Source of the DNA: a bacterium
Lineage (GTDB): Bacteria; JAMORN01
NCBI GenBank assembly: GCA_027063545.1
Contig: JAMORN010000040.1
Coordinates: forward strand, 1-11,733
DNA: 11,733 bases
Direction: 5' to 3'
A program made the position numbers and the translations under genes. Numbering within the stretch: position 1 is the first letter of the stretch; every line of letters begins with the position of its first letter. The notes under the pieces are model-generated. The model saw only the letters and a program-made list of their open reading frames with translations. It ran no database searches and was not told where the DNA came from. Positions 1 through 7,069 of the stretch are shown here, piece after piece.

Positions 1-1359
1 GAAGAGAAGAGAATATTAAAAGAGTTAAAGGAAGGTAAAATAGATATAATAATAGGGACTCATAAATTACTCTCTAGTAAGGTAATATTTAAAAATTTAG
101 GATTATTAATAATAGATGAAGAACAACGATTTGGAGTTTCCCATAAAAATAAACTTCTTAAATATAGGTATTCTATTGATGTACTCTCTATGACAGCAAC
201 TCCTATCCCTAGAACTTTATCTATGGCTTTAAATGGAATAAAGGATTTAAGTATTATTGCTACACCACCAAAAAATAGATTAAGAATAGAAACGTTTATT
301 AAAGAATTTGATGATAATATACTTAAATACGCAATTGAAAGAGAATTACAAAGGGGCGGACAGGTATTTTTTGTTCATAATCGAATAGAAGAATTACCTA
401 GAATGGAAGAACATTTATCTAAATTAGTTCCTTTTGCTTCTGTTGTAACAATACATGGATCTTTATCAGTAGAAGAGATAGAGGAAAGATTAGAAAGATT
501 TATTAATAAAGAATATGATATACTTTTGACAACAACAATTATTGAAAATGGTATAGATATGCCAAATGTGAATACAATTATAATAAATGACTCACATAAA
601 TATGGGATATCTCAATTGTATCAGTTAAGAGGGAGGGTAGGAAGAAGCGATAAACAAGCATATTGTTATTTAATTATACCTAATAATTCAGTTTTATCAA
701 GTCAAAAGATTAAGGAAAGATTAACATCATTAATTCATTATACAGAATTAGGTAGTGGTTTTTATCTTGCAATGAAAGATTTAGAAATAAGAGGGGCTGG
801 AGATATTTTAGGTAAAGAACAAAGTGGATTCATTATAAAAGTAGGATTTTCATTTTATTTTAGAATGCTTCAAGAAATGGTAGAAAAAATTAAGAATAAA
901 AAATACATATCTATGCATCAAGTATATTTTTATGTTCCATTTGATACATATATTAATCCAAGTTATATAGAAGATGATGAAGTAAGAGCTACTATATATC
1001 ATAGATTGTCAAATATAACAAGATTAGATGAATTAAAAGAGATAGAAGATGAACTTATAGATAGATTTTCTACAATGGATAGTATAAGCTGGAGGTTTTT
1101 TAGAGTTATAGAAATGAGAATAAGGGCAGGCTTAAAGGGTATAAATGATATAAGAATATTGACAAATAATAAGTTATATATAAGATGGGAAAATCCAGAT
1201 AATATTGATGTCAAAAGAATAATTGAAAATTTAACAAAAGCAGACTTAAAATTTAAGTTTTCTTATGAGAGCGGGTTGGCTATAGAAGTAATGTTAAAAA
1301 ATTTTTACAAATCAAAAGCTGTTTTTAAAGAAATATATGAGATATTAAATTTTGTATAA
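1..1359 (+). CDS. mfd: Transcription-repair coupling factor Mfd, C-terminal 452 residues (5' end outside window)
   Basis: Mfd is a DNA translocase that removes RNA polymerase stalled at lesions and recruits the UvrAB excision machinery. The frame is open from base 1, so only the C-terminal part is visible. In visible-residue numbering it shows GTHK at 19-22, the motif II box DEEQ at 39-42 with the following RFGV, TATP at 65-68, and the helicase motif VI QLRGRVGRS at 208-216. The translocation (TRG) motif follows around 251-276, with GSGF, DLEIRGAG and the EQSG turn. The C-terminal TRCF domain, which regulates UvrA binding, starts near residue 311 at YVPFDTYINPSYI. DEEQ plus the TRCF domain separates Mfd from RecG. 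The N-terminal UvrB-like and RNA-polymerase-interacting domains must lie upstream. The gene ends 34 bases before the next one. Family assignment is very secure. Confidence 0.97.
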   Translation, partial: EEKRILKELKEGKIDIIIGTHKLLSSKVIFKNLGLLIIDEEQRFGVSHKNKLLKYRYSIDVLSMTATPIPRTLSMALNGIKDLSIIATPPKNRLRIETFIKEFDDNILKYAIERELQRGGQVFFVHNRIEELPRMEEHLSKLVPFASVVTIHGSLSVEEIEERLERFINKEYDILLTTTIIENGIDMPNVNTIIINDSHKYGISQLYQLRGRVGRSDKQAYCYLIIPNNSVLSSQKIKERLTSLIHYTELGSGFYLAMKDLEIRGAGDILGKEQSGFIIKVGFSFYFRMLQEMVEKIKNKKYISMHQVYFYVPFDTYINPSYIEDDEVRATIYHRLSNITRLDELKEIEDELIDRFSTMDSISWRFFRVIEMRIRAGLKGINDIRILTNNKLYIRWENPDNIDVKRIIENLTKADLKFKFSYESGLAIEVMLKNFYKSKAVFKEIYEILNFV

Positions 1360-1393
1360 GGATTAAATTTTTTTATTTTCATTATGATGAGTT

Positions 1394-2245
1394 ATGAAAA
1401 ATAGACAGAATATATTTTTAGTTTTACTTTTTCTTGTGATTTTATTTATTTCCTCTTGTGATAGAATCAATAAATTAAAACAAGTTTATATATTATCTTC
1501 AGATAGTATATTAGCTAGGGTTGATGGATTTTATTTGTTAAAAGATGATTTCTATAATCAATATCCATATATAAAAAATAGCAGCGATAGTTTGAAAAAA
1601 ATATATATAAATCAATGGGTTAATGAGAAATTACTTTATATGTATGCTAAACAATTAAAATTAGATAAAGATCCTCAAGTAAAAAAGATTATTCAACAGG
1701 CACAGGAGGAGATTATCGTTAATTATTTAAAGAAAAAGATTGTTGGTAGTAAGTTAGAAATATCAGAAGAATTATTAAAAAGATTTTATGAAAAAAATAA
1801 GGATAGATATAGAGTAAAAGAAAATGAGTATAAATATATAATATATTTTTTTAAAGATATGAAAATTGCATGGAAGGTAAAAACTAATCTTATAAAACAG
1901 CAACCTCCGAAAGATATATATAAAGCAGCTAGGGGTGTAGGTGTTAATATTCTACAAAAGGAACAGGTAACTTTTTTTACTAAAGAGCATCAAATAAAAT
2001 CCCAGATTCTTTTAGCCAAGCTTAGAGTCATGAATAATGGAGATTATTCAAGACCTTTTTTATATGATTCTAAACCAGCTATTGTATATTTAATTGATAA
2101 AAGATTAGAAGGGAAATATTTACCATATGAAGAGGTAAAATCCATAGTTGCTTTAGATTATATTAGAGAAAGAGAAAAAGAAATTATAAAGGATTTAATA
2201 GATAGTTTGAGGGTGGTATATGACTATGAAATATTTTATAAGTAA
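1394..2245 (+). CDS. SurA/PpiC-like lipoprotein, probable envelope chaperone lacking a clear parvulin core
   Basis: This is a 283-residue protein with a lipoprotein signal: a short basic N-terminus, a hydrophobic run at 7-19 and the lipobox ISSC at 19-22, so Cys22 is the likely lipidated residue. The mature part starts with a SurA_N-like segment (LARVDGFYLLKDDF, then NQWVNEKLLYMYAKQL) followed by lysine-rich helices. This is the fold order of SurA and PpiC chaperones. The later half is where a parvulin domain would lie, but I cannot find the usual GGDLG-type core, so isomerase activity is doubtful. It precedes and overlaps surA by 26 bases, which supports a shared role in outer-membrane protein folding. 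No good Shine-Dalgarno sequence precedes the ATG, and the nearby ATGs at 1384 and 1387 are out of frame. The chaperone role is inferred; membership of the broad family is moderately secure. Confidence 0.72.
   Translation: MKNRQNIFLVLLFLVILFISSCDRINKLKQVYILSSDSILARVDGFYLLKDDFYNQYPYIKNSSDSLKKIYINQWVNEKLLYMYAKQLKLDKDPQVKKIIQQAQEEIIVNYLKKKIVGSKLEISEELLKRFYEKNKDRYRVKENEYKYIIYFFKDMKIAWKVKTNLIKQQPPKDIYKAARGVGVNILQKEQVTFFTKEHQIKSQILLAKLRVMNNGDYSRPFLYDSKPAIVYLIDKRLEGKYLPYEEVKSIVALDYIREREKEIIKDLIDSLRVVYDYEIFYK
2209..2213 (+). promoter_or_regulatory. Shine-Dalgarno-like GAGGG for surA
   Basis: GAGGG lies 6 bases before the ATG at 2220 and 12 before the in-frame ATG at 2226. The spacing favours the upstream start. 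The site lies inside the coding sequence of the preceding lipoprotein gene. Confidence 0.5.
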
Positions 2246-3533
2246 GTTATTATTATCTTTTATTTTATTATTAACTACAATAATTCAATTATATGCGAAA
2301 TGGGAAGTAGCAGAACAAATTGTTGCTATTGTGGATAATGAACCTATTCTTTTATCTGATGTAAATAGTTATTTACAATACTATTTTATGTATAATAAAA
2401 TAGATATAAGAATGTTAACAGAGGAAGATTTTAAACAATATCAAAAAAAAGCTCTTGAAAATCTTATAAATTCAAAGGTATTAGTAAAAGAGGCAGAAAG
2501 GGAATCATTAAATGTGAATTCTGATAAGATATCTCAGGAGGTAGATAAACAAATTGATCAATTAATTAATCAATTTGGCTCAAAGGATAAGTTTGTTGAA
2601 GCTTTAAAATCTCAAGGTATGGATATTGTAGATTTTAGAACAATGAAGTTTAATCAAATTAAAGAACAGATGTTAGAATATATTATGAAAAATAAGCTTA
2701 GATCAGAACTTTCTATAACAAAAGATATGATTATAGAGTTTTATAATACCCATAAAGATAGTTTTCCGGCTCAAGATGAAAGTTACAGATTATCTATCTA
2801 TAAAACACCAATATATTTGGAAGGTAATAGAAAAAAGATTTTATATGATTCTTTGTCAACTATAAGACAAAAAATAGTAAGTGGTAAGTTATCATTTGAG
2901 GAAGCTGCTAAACTCTACTCTCAAGGTCCTATGAAAGATAAAGGAGGAGATCTAGGGTTTGTAAAAAAAGGAGATTTAATACCAGAATTAGAGAAAGTAG
3001 CATTTGCTTTAGATATAGATTCTATTTCTCCTATAATTGAGACAAATGTAGGACTTCATTTATTAAAAGTTATAGATAGAGATAAGGATAGGGTAAGATT
3101 AAGACATATTGTTTTTTTATTTAATATAACTGAAAAAGATATTAAATATTCAAAATTATATTTAGATTCTTTAATAAATTTAGTATATAAAGATACAACT
3201 TTATCATTAGAGAGTTTAGATAGTTCTATAAAAAAGATTATTTCTTCAGAATGGATTAAGTATAAAGATTTACAACCACAATTTCAGCAGGCTATAGAAG
3301 AATTAAAGATAGATTCTTTAACTTATTTCCCCAAATATACAAGACCTATTTTACTAGATAAGAATTTTTATATTTTAGAAATTTTAGATTATAAACCTAA
3401 AAGATATTTAAGTTTAAAAGATGATTGGAATATAATAGAAGAAAAAGCCCGAGAATATTATTTACAAAAATACTTTGAAGATAAATTAAGAGAATGGAAG
3501 AAGAATTTTTATATAGAAGTTAGAATGAAATGA
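2220..3533 (+). CDS. surA: Periplasmic chaperone SurA, peptidyl-prolyl cis-trans isomerase
   Basis: SurA escorts unfolded outer-membrane proteins across the periplasm. The 437-residue product has a signal peptide with a hydrophobic run at 10-24 and likely cleavage after Ala26 (QLYA-KW). The SurA N-domain signature follows at once (EQIVAIVDNEPILLSDV), then a helical chaperone region. A parvulin domain lies at roughly 185-290, with LSFEEAAKLYSQGP, GGDLGFV, a leucine-rich helix and the closing HLLKVIDR. A second parvulin-like segment begins at RLRHIVFLF near 295 but is strongly divergent and probably inactive. Length matches E. coli SurA (428). Translation can start at 2220 or at the second in-frame ATG at 2226; 2220 has the better-spaced GAGGG. 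It overlaps the upstream lipoprotein gene by 26 bases and pdxA by four (ATGA). Confidence 0.92.
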   Translation: MTMKYFISKLLLSFILLLTTIIQLYAKWEVAEQIVAIVDNEPILLSDVNSYLQYYFMYNKIDIRMLTEEDFKQYQKKALENLINSKVLVKEAERESLNVNSDKISQEVDKQIDQLINQFGSKDKFVEALKSQGMDIVDFRTMKFNQIKEQMLEYIMKNKLRSELSITKDMIIEFYNTHKDSFPAQDESYRLSIYKTPIYLEGNRKKILYDSLSTIRQKIVSGKLSFEEAAKLYSQGPMKDKGGDLGFVKKGDLIPELEKVAFALDIDSISPIIETNVGLHLLKVIDRDKDRVRLRHIVFLFNITEKDIKYSKLYLDSLINLVYKDTTLSLESLDSSIKKIISSEWIKYKDLQPQFQQAIEELKIDSLTYFPKYTRPILLDKNFYILEILDYKPKRYLSLKDDWNIIEEKAREYYLQKYFEDKLREWKKNFYIEVRMK

Positions 3534-4519
3534 AAAGGATTCATATTACTATAGGAGATCCAGGTGGTATAGGTGTTGAAACTTTAATTTTAGGGATAAA
3601 TAAGTTGTTAAATACTGACTCAGAGTTTTTTTCTAAGTTTATCACATTAATTTATACACCATTTTCAGTTATTGAAAGATATAAAGATAAAATAAGTTTT
3701 GATTATAATATTATTGAAGATATAGATAAAGCTCAAAGTGGTATAAATATATTTAATATAAAAGAGTTAAATAAAATAGACTACCAAATAGGGACTATAG
3801 ATAAAAATAATGGTTATATAGCAGCAAAAAGTATAGAAGAGGCATTAAAATACATAAAGCCCAAGGAGGTACTAATAACTTTACCCATAAATAAAGAAAG
3901 TATAAATCTTGCTGGGTATAAGTTTAATGGACATACAGAATTCTTAGCTTTTTTAACAAATACAGAAGAAGTTTTTATGAGTTTTTGGGGTAAAATAAAT
4001 ACTTTGCTATTAACAACACATATATCAATGGAAGACATGATTAAAAAAATTAGAGATAAAGATTATGTCTATACAAAGATAAAAAATAGCTCTAAATTAA
4101 TTGAGGAAGTATATGGAAGAAAAATAAAATTTGGACTTTGCGGTTTAAATCCCCATGCGGGTGAAAATGGTCTTATGGGAAAGGAAGAAGTTGAAGTTTT
4201 ATCTCCAGTTGTTGAAAGGTTAAGAAAAGATGGGATAGATATATCTTATCCTCAACCTTCAGATACAATATTTTATAGATATTTAAATGGAGAATTTGAT
4301 TTTATATATAGCCTTTACCATGATCAAGCTTTAAGTGTGATAAAAACATTTTTTTTAAATAAAAGTGTAAATTTTACTTTAGGATTACCATTTTATAGAA
4401 TATCTCCAGATCATGGAACAGCTTTTGATATAGCAGGAATGTTTATTGCTAATTATGAACCTTTTATATATACTTTAAAATTTGGAATAAAGTTATATGA
4501 AAGAAATTTTAGAATTTAG
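3530..4519 (+). CDS. pdxA: 4-hydroxythreonine-4-phosphate dehydrogenase PdxA
   Basis: PdxA oxidises 4-phosphohydroxy-L-threonine with NAD(P)+. The decarboxylated product is joined to deoxyxylulose phosphate by PdxJ in pyridoxal phosphate synthesis, so the cell probably uses the DXP-dependent B6 route. The product is 329 residues, the same length as the E. coli enzyme. It opens with the nucleotide-binding signature GDPGGIGVE and carries the substrate-binding GHTEF. Three metal-ligand histidines sit in LLTTHISM, CGLNPHAGENG and LYHDQA. The C-terminal block LPFYRISPDHGTAFDIAG is diagnostic. The ATG overlaps the surA stop (ATGA), indicating coupled translation. The 3' end overlaps ftsE by 23 bases. 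The surA-pdxA adjacency also occurs in E. coli. No key residue looks altered. Confidence 0.97.
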   Translation: MKRIHITIGDPGGIGVETLILGINKLLNTDSEFFSKFITLIYTPFSVIERYKDKISFDYNIIEDIDKAQSGINIFNIKELNKIDYQIGTIDKNNGYIAAKSIEEALKYIKPKEVLITLPINKESINLAGYKFNGHTEFLAFLTNTEEVFMSFWGKINTLLLTTHISMEDMIKKIRDKDYVYTKIKNSSKLIEEVYGRKIKFGLCGLNPHAGENGLMGKEEVEVLSPVVERLRKDGIDISYPQPSDTIFYRYLNGEFDFIYSLYHDQALSVIKTFFLNKSVNFTLGLPFYRISPDHGTAFDIAGMFIANYEPFIYTLKFGIKLYERNFRI

Positions 4520-5120
4520 AGATTTTAATATAAAGATAAAGGATAGTTTTATTTTTCCTAATGATTTAAATATTAAATTATTAGAAAATGATTTTTCTGT
4601 TGTAGAAACAGATTATAAAGATGAAATTTTAAATGTTCTATTAGGTAAATTTTATGACTATAAAGGAGATATAATATTCCTAGAAACATCTATAAAAAAT
4701 TTACCACAAAAATTTATCCATAAACGAATAAGTTATATTTCTAGTTATAATTCATTTTTATCTGAAATGAGTGTTTTTGAAAATATAGAGCTTTCTGTTT
4801 ATTTTAAGAACAGAGACTATATAAAAAATTTATTTGATTATTTAAAAGAAAATAATCAAATAAATTTCCTTTTATATAAAAAGGTTAAAGATTTAACAGA
4901 TTTTGAATATGAAAGGTTAATGATAATAAGAGCAATTTCAAGACTTCCCCATCTTTTAATTGTAGATGAGATTTTATACTCAGAAAATATAGATTTCTTT
5001 TTTAAGAATTTAAGTTTTTTTAAAGAGTTTAATACCTTTACAATTTTATGGCTTGTAAGAAAAGATAAAAAGAAAATTTTAAAGAAATATTGCAATGAAG
5101 AAAATTATATTAGTTTTTAA
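4497..5120 (+). CDS. ftsE: FtsE-like ABC protein with degenerate ATPase motifs (predicted pseudo-ATPase)
   Basis: FtsE is normally the cytoplasmic ATPase that drives FtsX to activate cell-wall hydrolases at division. This 207-residue product aligns well to FtsE (E. coli 222) and lies directly before ftsX. Matches include FNIKI, EMSVFENIEL (usual LTVYENV region), RLMIIRAI and LLIVDE. The catalytic motifs are nevertheless broken. Walker A reads ETDYKDE at 37-43, keeping only Lys41. The Q-loop Gln is Ser83. The signature LSGGE is LTDFE at 133-137. The H-loop His is Arg188. Only the Walker B pair Asp157-Glu158 survives. The helical subdomain is also short. The frame is intact, with no stop or shift, so this is not an obvious pseudogene. 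A stop at 4488-4490 fixes the start at 4497 or later, and only a weak GGA precedes it. FtsE identity rests on alignment plus context. Confidence 0.82.
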   Translation: MKEILEFRDFNIKIKDSFIFPNDLNIKLLENDFSVVETDYKDEILNVLLGKFYDYKGDIIFLETSIKNLPQKFIHKRISYISSYNSFLSEMSVFENIELSVYFKNRDYIKNLFDYLKENNQINFLLYKKVKDLTDFEYERLMIIRAISRLPHLLIVDEILYSENIDFFFKNLSFFKEFNTFTILWLVRKDKKKILKKYCNEENYISF

Positions 5121-5916
5121 ATTATCTTTTTATTTATTAAAAAGGGATTTTTTTAAAAGTTTTTATATTATTCTAATGTTTCTATTTCTTCTTATAGTTT
5201 TTGATTTAATATATATAACTAACTCTTATAAGATAAACTATATTGATTTTATTTTAAATAATACCTCTATAGAAGTTTTTTTTGATCCTTTAGTTGATTC
5301 TAATTACATAAAAGAATTTATTGATTCATTAACAAATAAATATAAATTAGAACAAATAGAAATAGTTACAAAACAAGACGCATTTTCATATTTAAAATCT
5401 AAGTTTAAAGATTTAAAGGTAGTGAGTATAGATATTTTACCAATGTCCGTTGTATTGATAATAAATAAAGATTTTAATTATAATAGGTTAAATAAATTAT
5501 TACATTACTTAAAGTCAAGGAAAAATGTTATTCATATTTCGTATAATAAAGGACTTCTGTTATTTTTGAAAAAGTTTGATAAATATTATCATTATTTTTT
5601 TATATCTTTTATTTCACTTTTATCTATAATTGGAATATTTTTTATATATAACAATATTTATCATTATACAGGTGATAGAGATGAATTCTTAGAAACTTTC
5701 AATGAACTAGGTTATAGTAAATACTATATTAAACTATCTTATTTTATAAATTTTTTAATATTATCATTAATATCTAATTTAATTATAGCATTTTTTATGT
5801 ATAAATATTATTATTTACTAAATAATATTATAAACAAGGATCTATGGTGGATTTTAAAAACAAATATTTATATAACATTAGGATTTTTATTATTTATCTT
5901 ATTTTTTCATCTATAA
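5095..5916 (+). CDS. ftsX: Cell-division ABC transporter permease-like protein FtsX
   Basis: FtsX is the inner-membrane partner of FtsE. Its extracytoplasmic domain passes a conformational signal to EnvC-type or other hydrolase activators. The 273-residue product has the FtsX topology. Helix 1 is at about 23-42, followed by a periplasmic domain at about 45-163, and three more helices at about 164-186, 210-235 and 253-271. The periplasmic domain begins with IEVFFDP, the usual FtsX entry, and later has ILPMSVVLIINKD, equivalent to the family's NPLPxSFxV stretch. The cytoplasmic loop FNELGYSKYYIK corresponds to the conserved LVGATxxFIR element. The gene overlaps ftsE by 26 bases with no Shine-Dalgarno sequence, suggesting coupling. 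Its last 23 codons overlap envC. Confidence 0.92.
   Translation: MKKIILVFKLSFYLLKRDFFKSFYIILMFLFLLIVFDLIYITNSYKINYIDFILNNTSIEVFFDPLVDSNYIKEFIDSLTNKYKLEQIEIVTKQDAFSYLKSKFKDLKVVSIDILPMSVVLIINKDFNYNRLNKLLHYLKSRKNVIHISYNKGLLLFLKKFDKYYHYFFISFISLLSIIGIFFIYNNIYHYTGDRDEFLETFNELGYSKYYIKLSYFINFLILSLISNLIIAFFMYKYYYLLNNIINKDLWWILKTNIYITLGFLLFILFFHL
5836..5840 (+). promoter_or_regulatory. AAGGA ribosome-binding site inside ftsX for envC
   Basis: AAGGA lies only 3 bases before the ATG at 5844, tighter than usual. There is no other ATG, GTG or TTG in this frame before the mature protein except the GTG directly after this ATG. The site therefore supports a start deep inside ftsX. Confidence 0.5.
5844..5916 (+). 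other. 73-base dual-coding overlap of ftsX and envC
   Basis: In the ftsX frame this segment encodes part of the last membrane helix and the C-terminus (residues 251-273). In the frame shifted by +2 it encodes the first 24 residues of the EnvC signal peptide. Both products are hydrophobic because AT-rich codons with T in the second position read as Phe, Ile and Leu in either frame. No standard start codon further downstream would shorten the overlap while keeping a signal peptide. Confidence 0.8.
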
Positions 5917-7067
5917 TAAATTTTTCAGTTTTTATCAGTTTAAGTGCTAAGAATTATGATAGACTTTTAAAGAAAAAAAATACCGAAATTCAAAAAATTG
6001 AGAAACGATTAAATAAATTACAGAAGAAAAGAGACAAATTAATAAAAACAGAAAGGGATATTTTAAATAAGATAAAAAGATTAGATGAAGAGATAGATTT
6101 ATACATTGAATTAATAAATAAATTAGAGGAAAAAAATGAACTTTTAATATCTCAGATAGATTCTTTAAAAGAAAGTTATCAGTCCAAAGAGATTGAATAT
6201 ACCGATTATGTTAGAGAACTAAATAAACTTCTTCTTTATCTATATTTTTATTCAAAAGACAAAGATAGATTGAATTTTTATTCTGTTTTTGATACTACTT
6301 ATTATCGGGAAATAGATAGATTTTTTATTTATTATAACTATTTATATAAAATATTAAAAGATATTGTGGAGACAACTCATAAAGAAAAACAGCAATTAAT
6401 AGAAAAAGAAATTATTTTAGCTCAGAAATATAAACAATTGGAAGAAACTAAACTAGAGTACTTACAAAAAAGACAAGAGTTAAAGTTATTAAGAGAAAAA
6501 CGTAATCAAGAAGTAAAGAAGATTAAAAATAAAAGATTAAAATTAGAGCTTCAATTGAAAGAATTGCAGAGGGAAAAAAAAGAAATAGAAAACATAATAA
6601 CTATTTTAATAAAGCAAAAAGAAAAGCAAAAGAAACTCAAATCTAAAGTTAAAACATATTCTGTAAAACTATTAAAAGGTAAAAGATTTTTTTATCCTAT
6701 ATATAAGCCCAAGATTGTTAGAAGATTTGGGAGATATTATGATAAAAAGTATAAAGTTAAAATATTAAATAAAGGTATAGATATAACTTCTAAACTTACA
6801 AAAAGTTATAAAGTATTTGCAGCTCGTAAAGGAAAAATTGTAAAAATTGGATATTTTAAGAATTTAAAAAATTATATTATAATAGAACATGAAGATGGAA
6901 TTTATACATTTTACTCTGGATTAGATAAAATTTTAGTAAAAGAGAATATGAAAGTAACAATAAAAACACCTATTGGTATAATGAAAACAAAAGGTATTTT
7001 ACATTTTGAATTAAGAGTTGGAAGAAAGGCAATAGATCCCATTAGATATTTAAAGCATAGAGGATAG
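5844..7067 (+). CDS. envC: EnvC-like murein hydrolase activator (coiled coil plus degenerate LytM/M23 domain)
   Basis: EnvC-type proteins sit in the periplasm, bind the FtsX outer domain and switch on cell-wall amidases at the septum. The 407-residue product (E. coli EnvC 419) has a signal peptide: N-region 1-13, a hydrophobic run to about 32 and likely cleavage after SLSA. A long Lys/Glu/Leu coiled coil at about 40-270 follows, then a LytM domain at about 283-403. In the LytM domain the zinc motif HxxxD is NKGID (Asn309, Asp313). The catalytic YxH reads YSG (Gly359), and HxH is ILH with only His387 left. This fits a non-catalytic activator, as in E. coli EnvC, rather than an endopeptidase. 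It follows ftsE-ftsX, as expected for a functional partner. It overlaps ftsX by 73 bases and ends two bases before holB. No amidase target gene is present here. Confidence 0.9.
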   Translation: MVDFKNKYLYNIRIFIIYLIFSSIINFSVFISLSAKNYDRLLKKKNTEIQKIEKRLNKLQKKRDKLIKTERDILNKIKRLDEEIDLYIELINKLEEKNELLISQIDSLKESYQSKEIEYTDYVRELNKLLLYLYFYSKDKDRLNFYSVFDTTYYREIDRFFIYYNYLYKILKDIVETTHKEKQQLIEKEIILAQKYKQLEETKLEYLQKRQELKLLREKRNQEVKKIKNKRLKLELQLKELQREKKEIENIITILIKQKEKQKKLKSKVKTYSVKLLKGKRFFYPIYKPKIVRRFGRYYDKKYKVKILNKGIDITSKLTKSYKVFAARKGKIVKIGYFKNLKNYIIIEHEDGIYTFYSGLDKILVKENMKVTIKTPIGIMKTKGILHFELRVGRKAIDPIRYLKHRG

Positions 7068-7069
7068 AT

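Noticed and set aside
999-1214. Antisense open frame within mfd
   Set aside because: It lies opposite well-conserved Mfd C-terminal sequence, has no family resemblance and no ribosome-binding site; it is a shadow of AT-rich coding sequence.
1360-1393. T-rich gap after mfd as a terminator or promoter
   Set aside because: There is a run of seven T but no GC-rich stem before it, and no convincing -35/-10 pair; in this AT-rich background such runs are common.
3814-4038. Antisense open frame within pdxA
   Set aside because: The sense strand encodes the conserved PdxA substrate-binding region (GHTEF). The antisense product resembles nothing known to me.
4856-5095. Antisense open frame within ftsE
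   Set aside because: The sense frame carries recognisable FtsE signature and Walker B regions. The antisense frame is a low-complexity Lys/Phe/Ser product.
4497-5120. ftsE as a frameshifted pseudogene
   Set aside because: The frame is open over the full expected length, and alignment to FtsE from the Q-loop to Walker B is nearly gap-free in one frame. Motif losses are substitutions, not shifts.
5973-5980. Run of eight A in envC, and eight T at 4349-4356 in pdxA, as programmed slippage or phase-variation sites
   Set aside because: Both genes read through in a single frame with family motifs on both sides, and such runs are expected at this base composition.
5844-7067. envC product as an active M23 endopeptidase
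   Set aside because: Three of the five key positions are replaced (Asn309, Gly359, Ile385), so an activator role is more likely.
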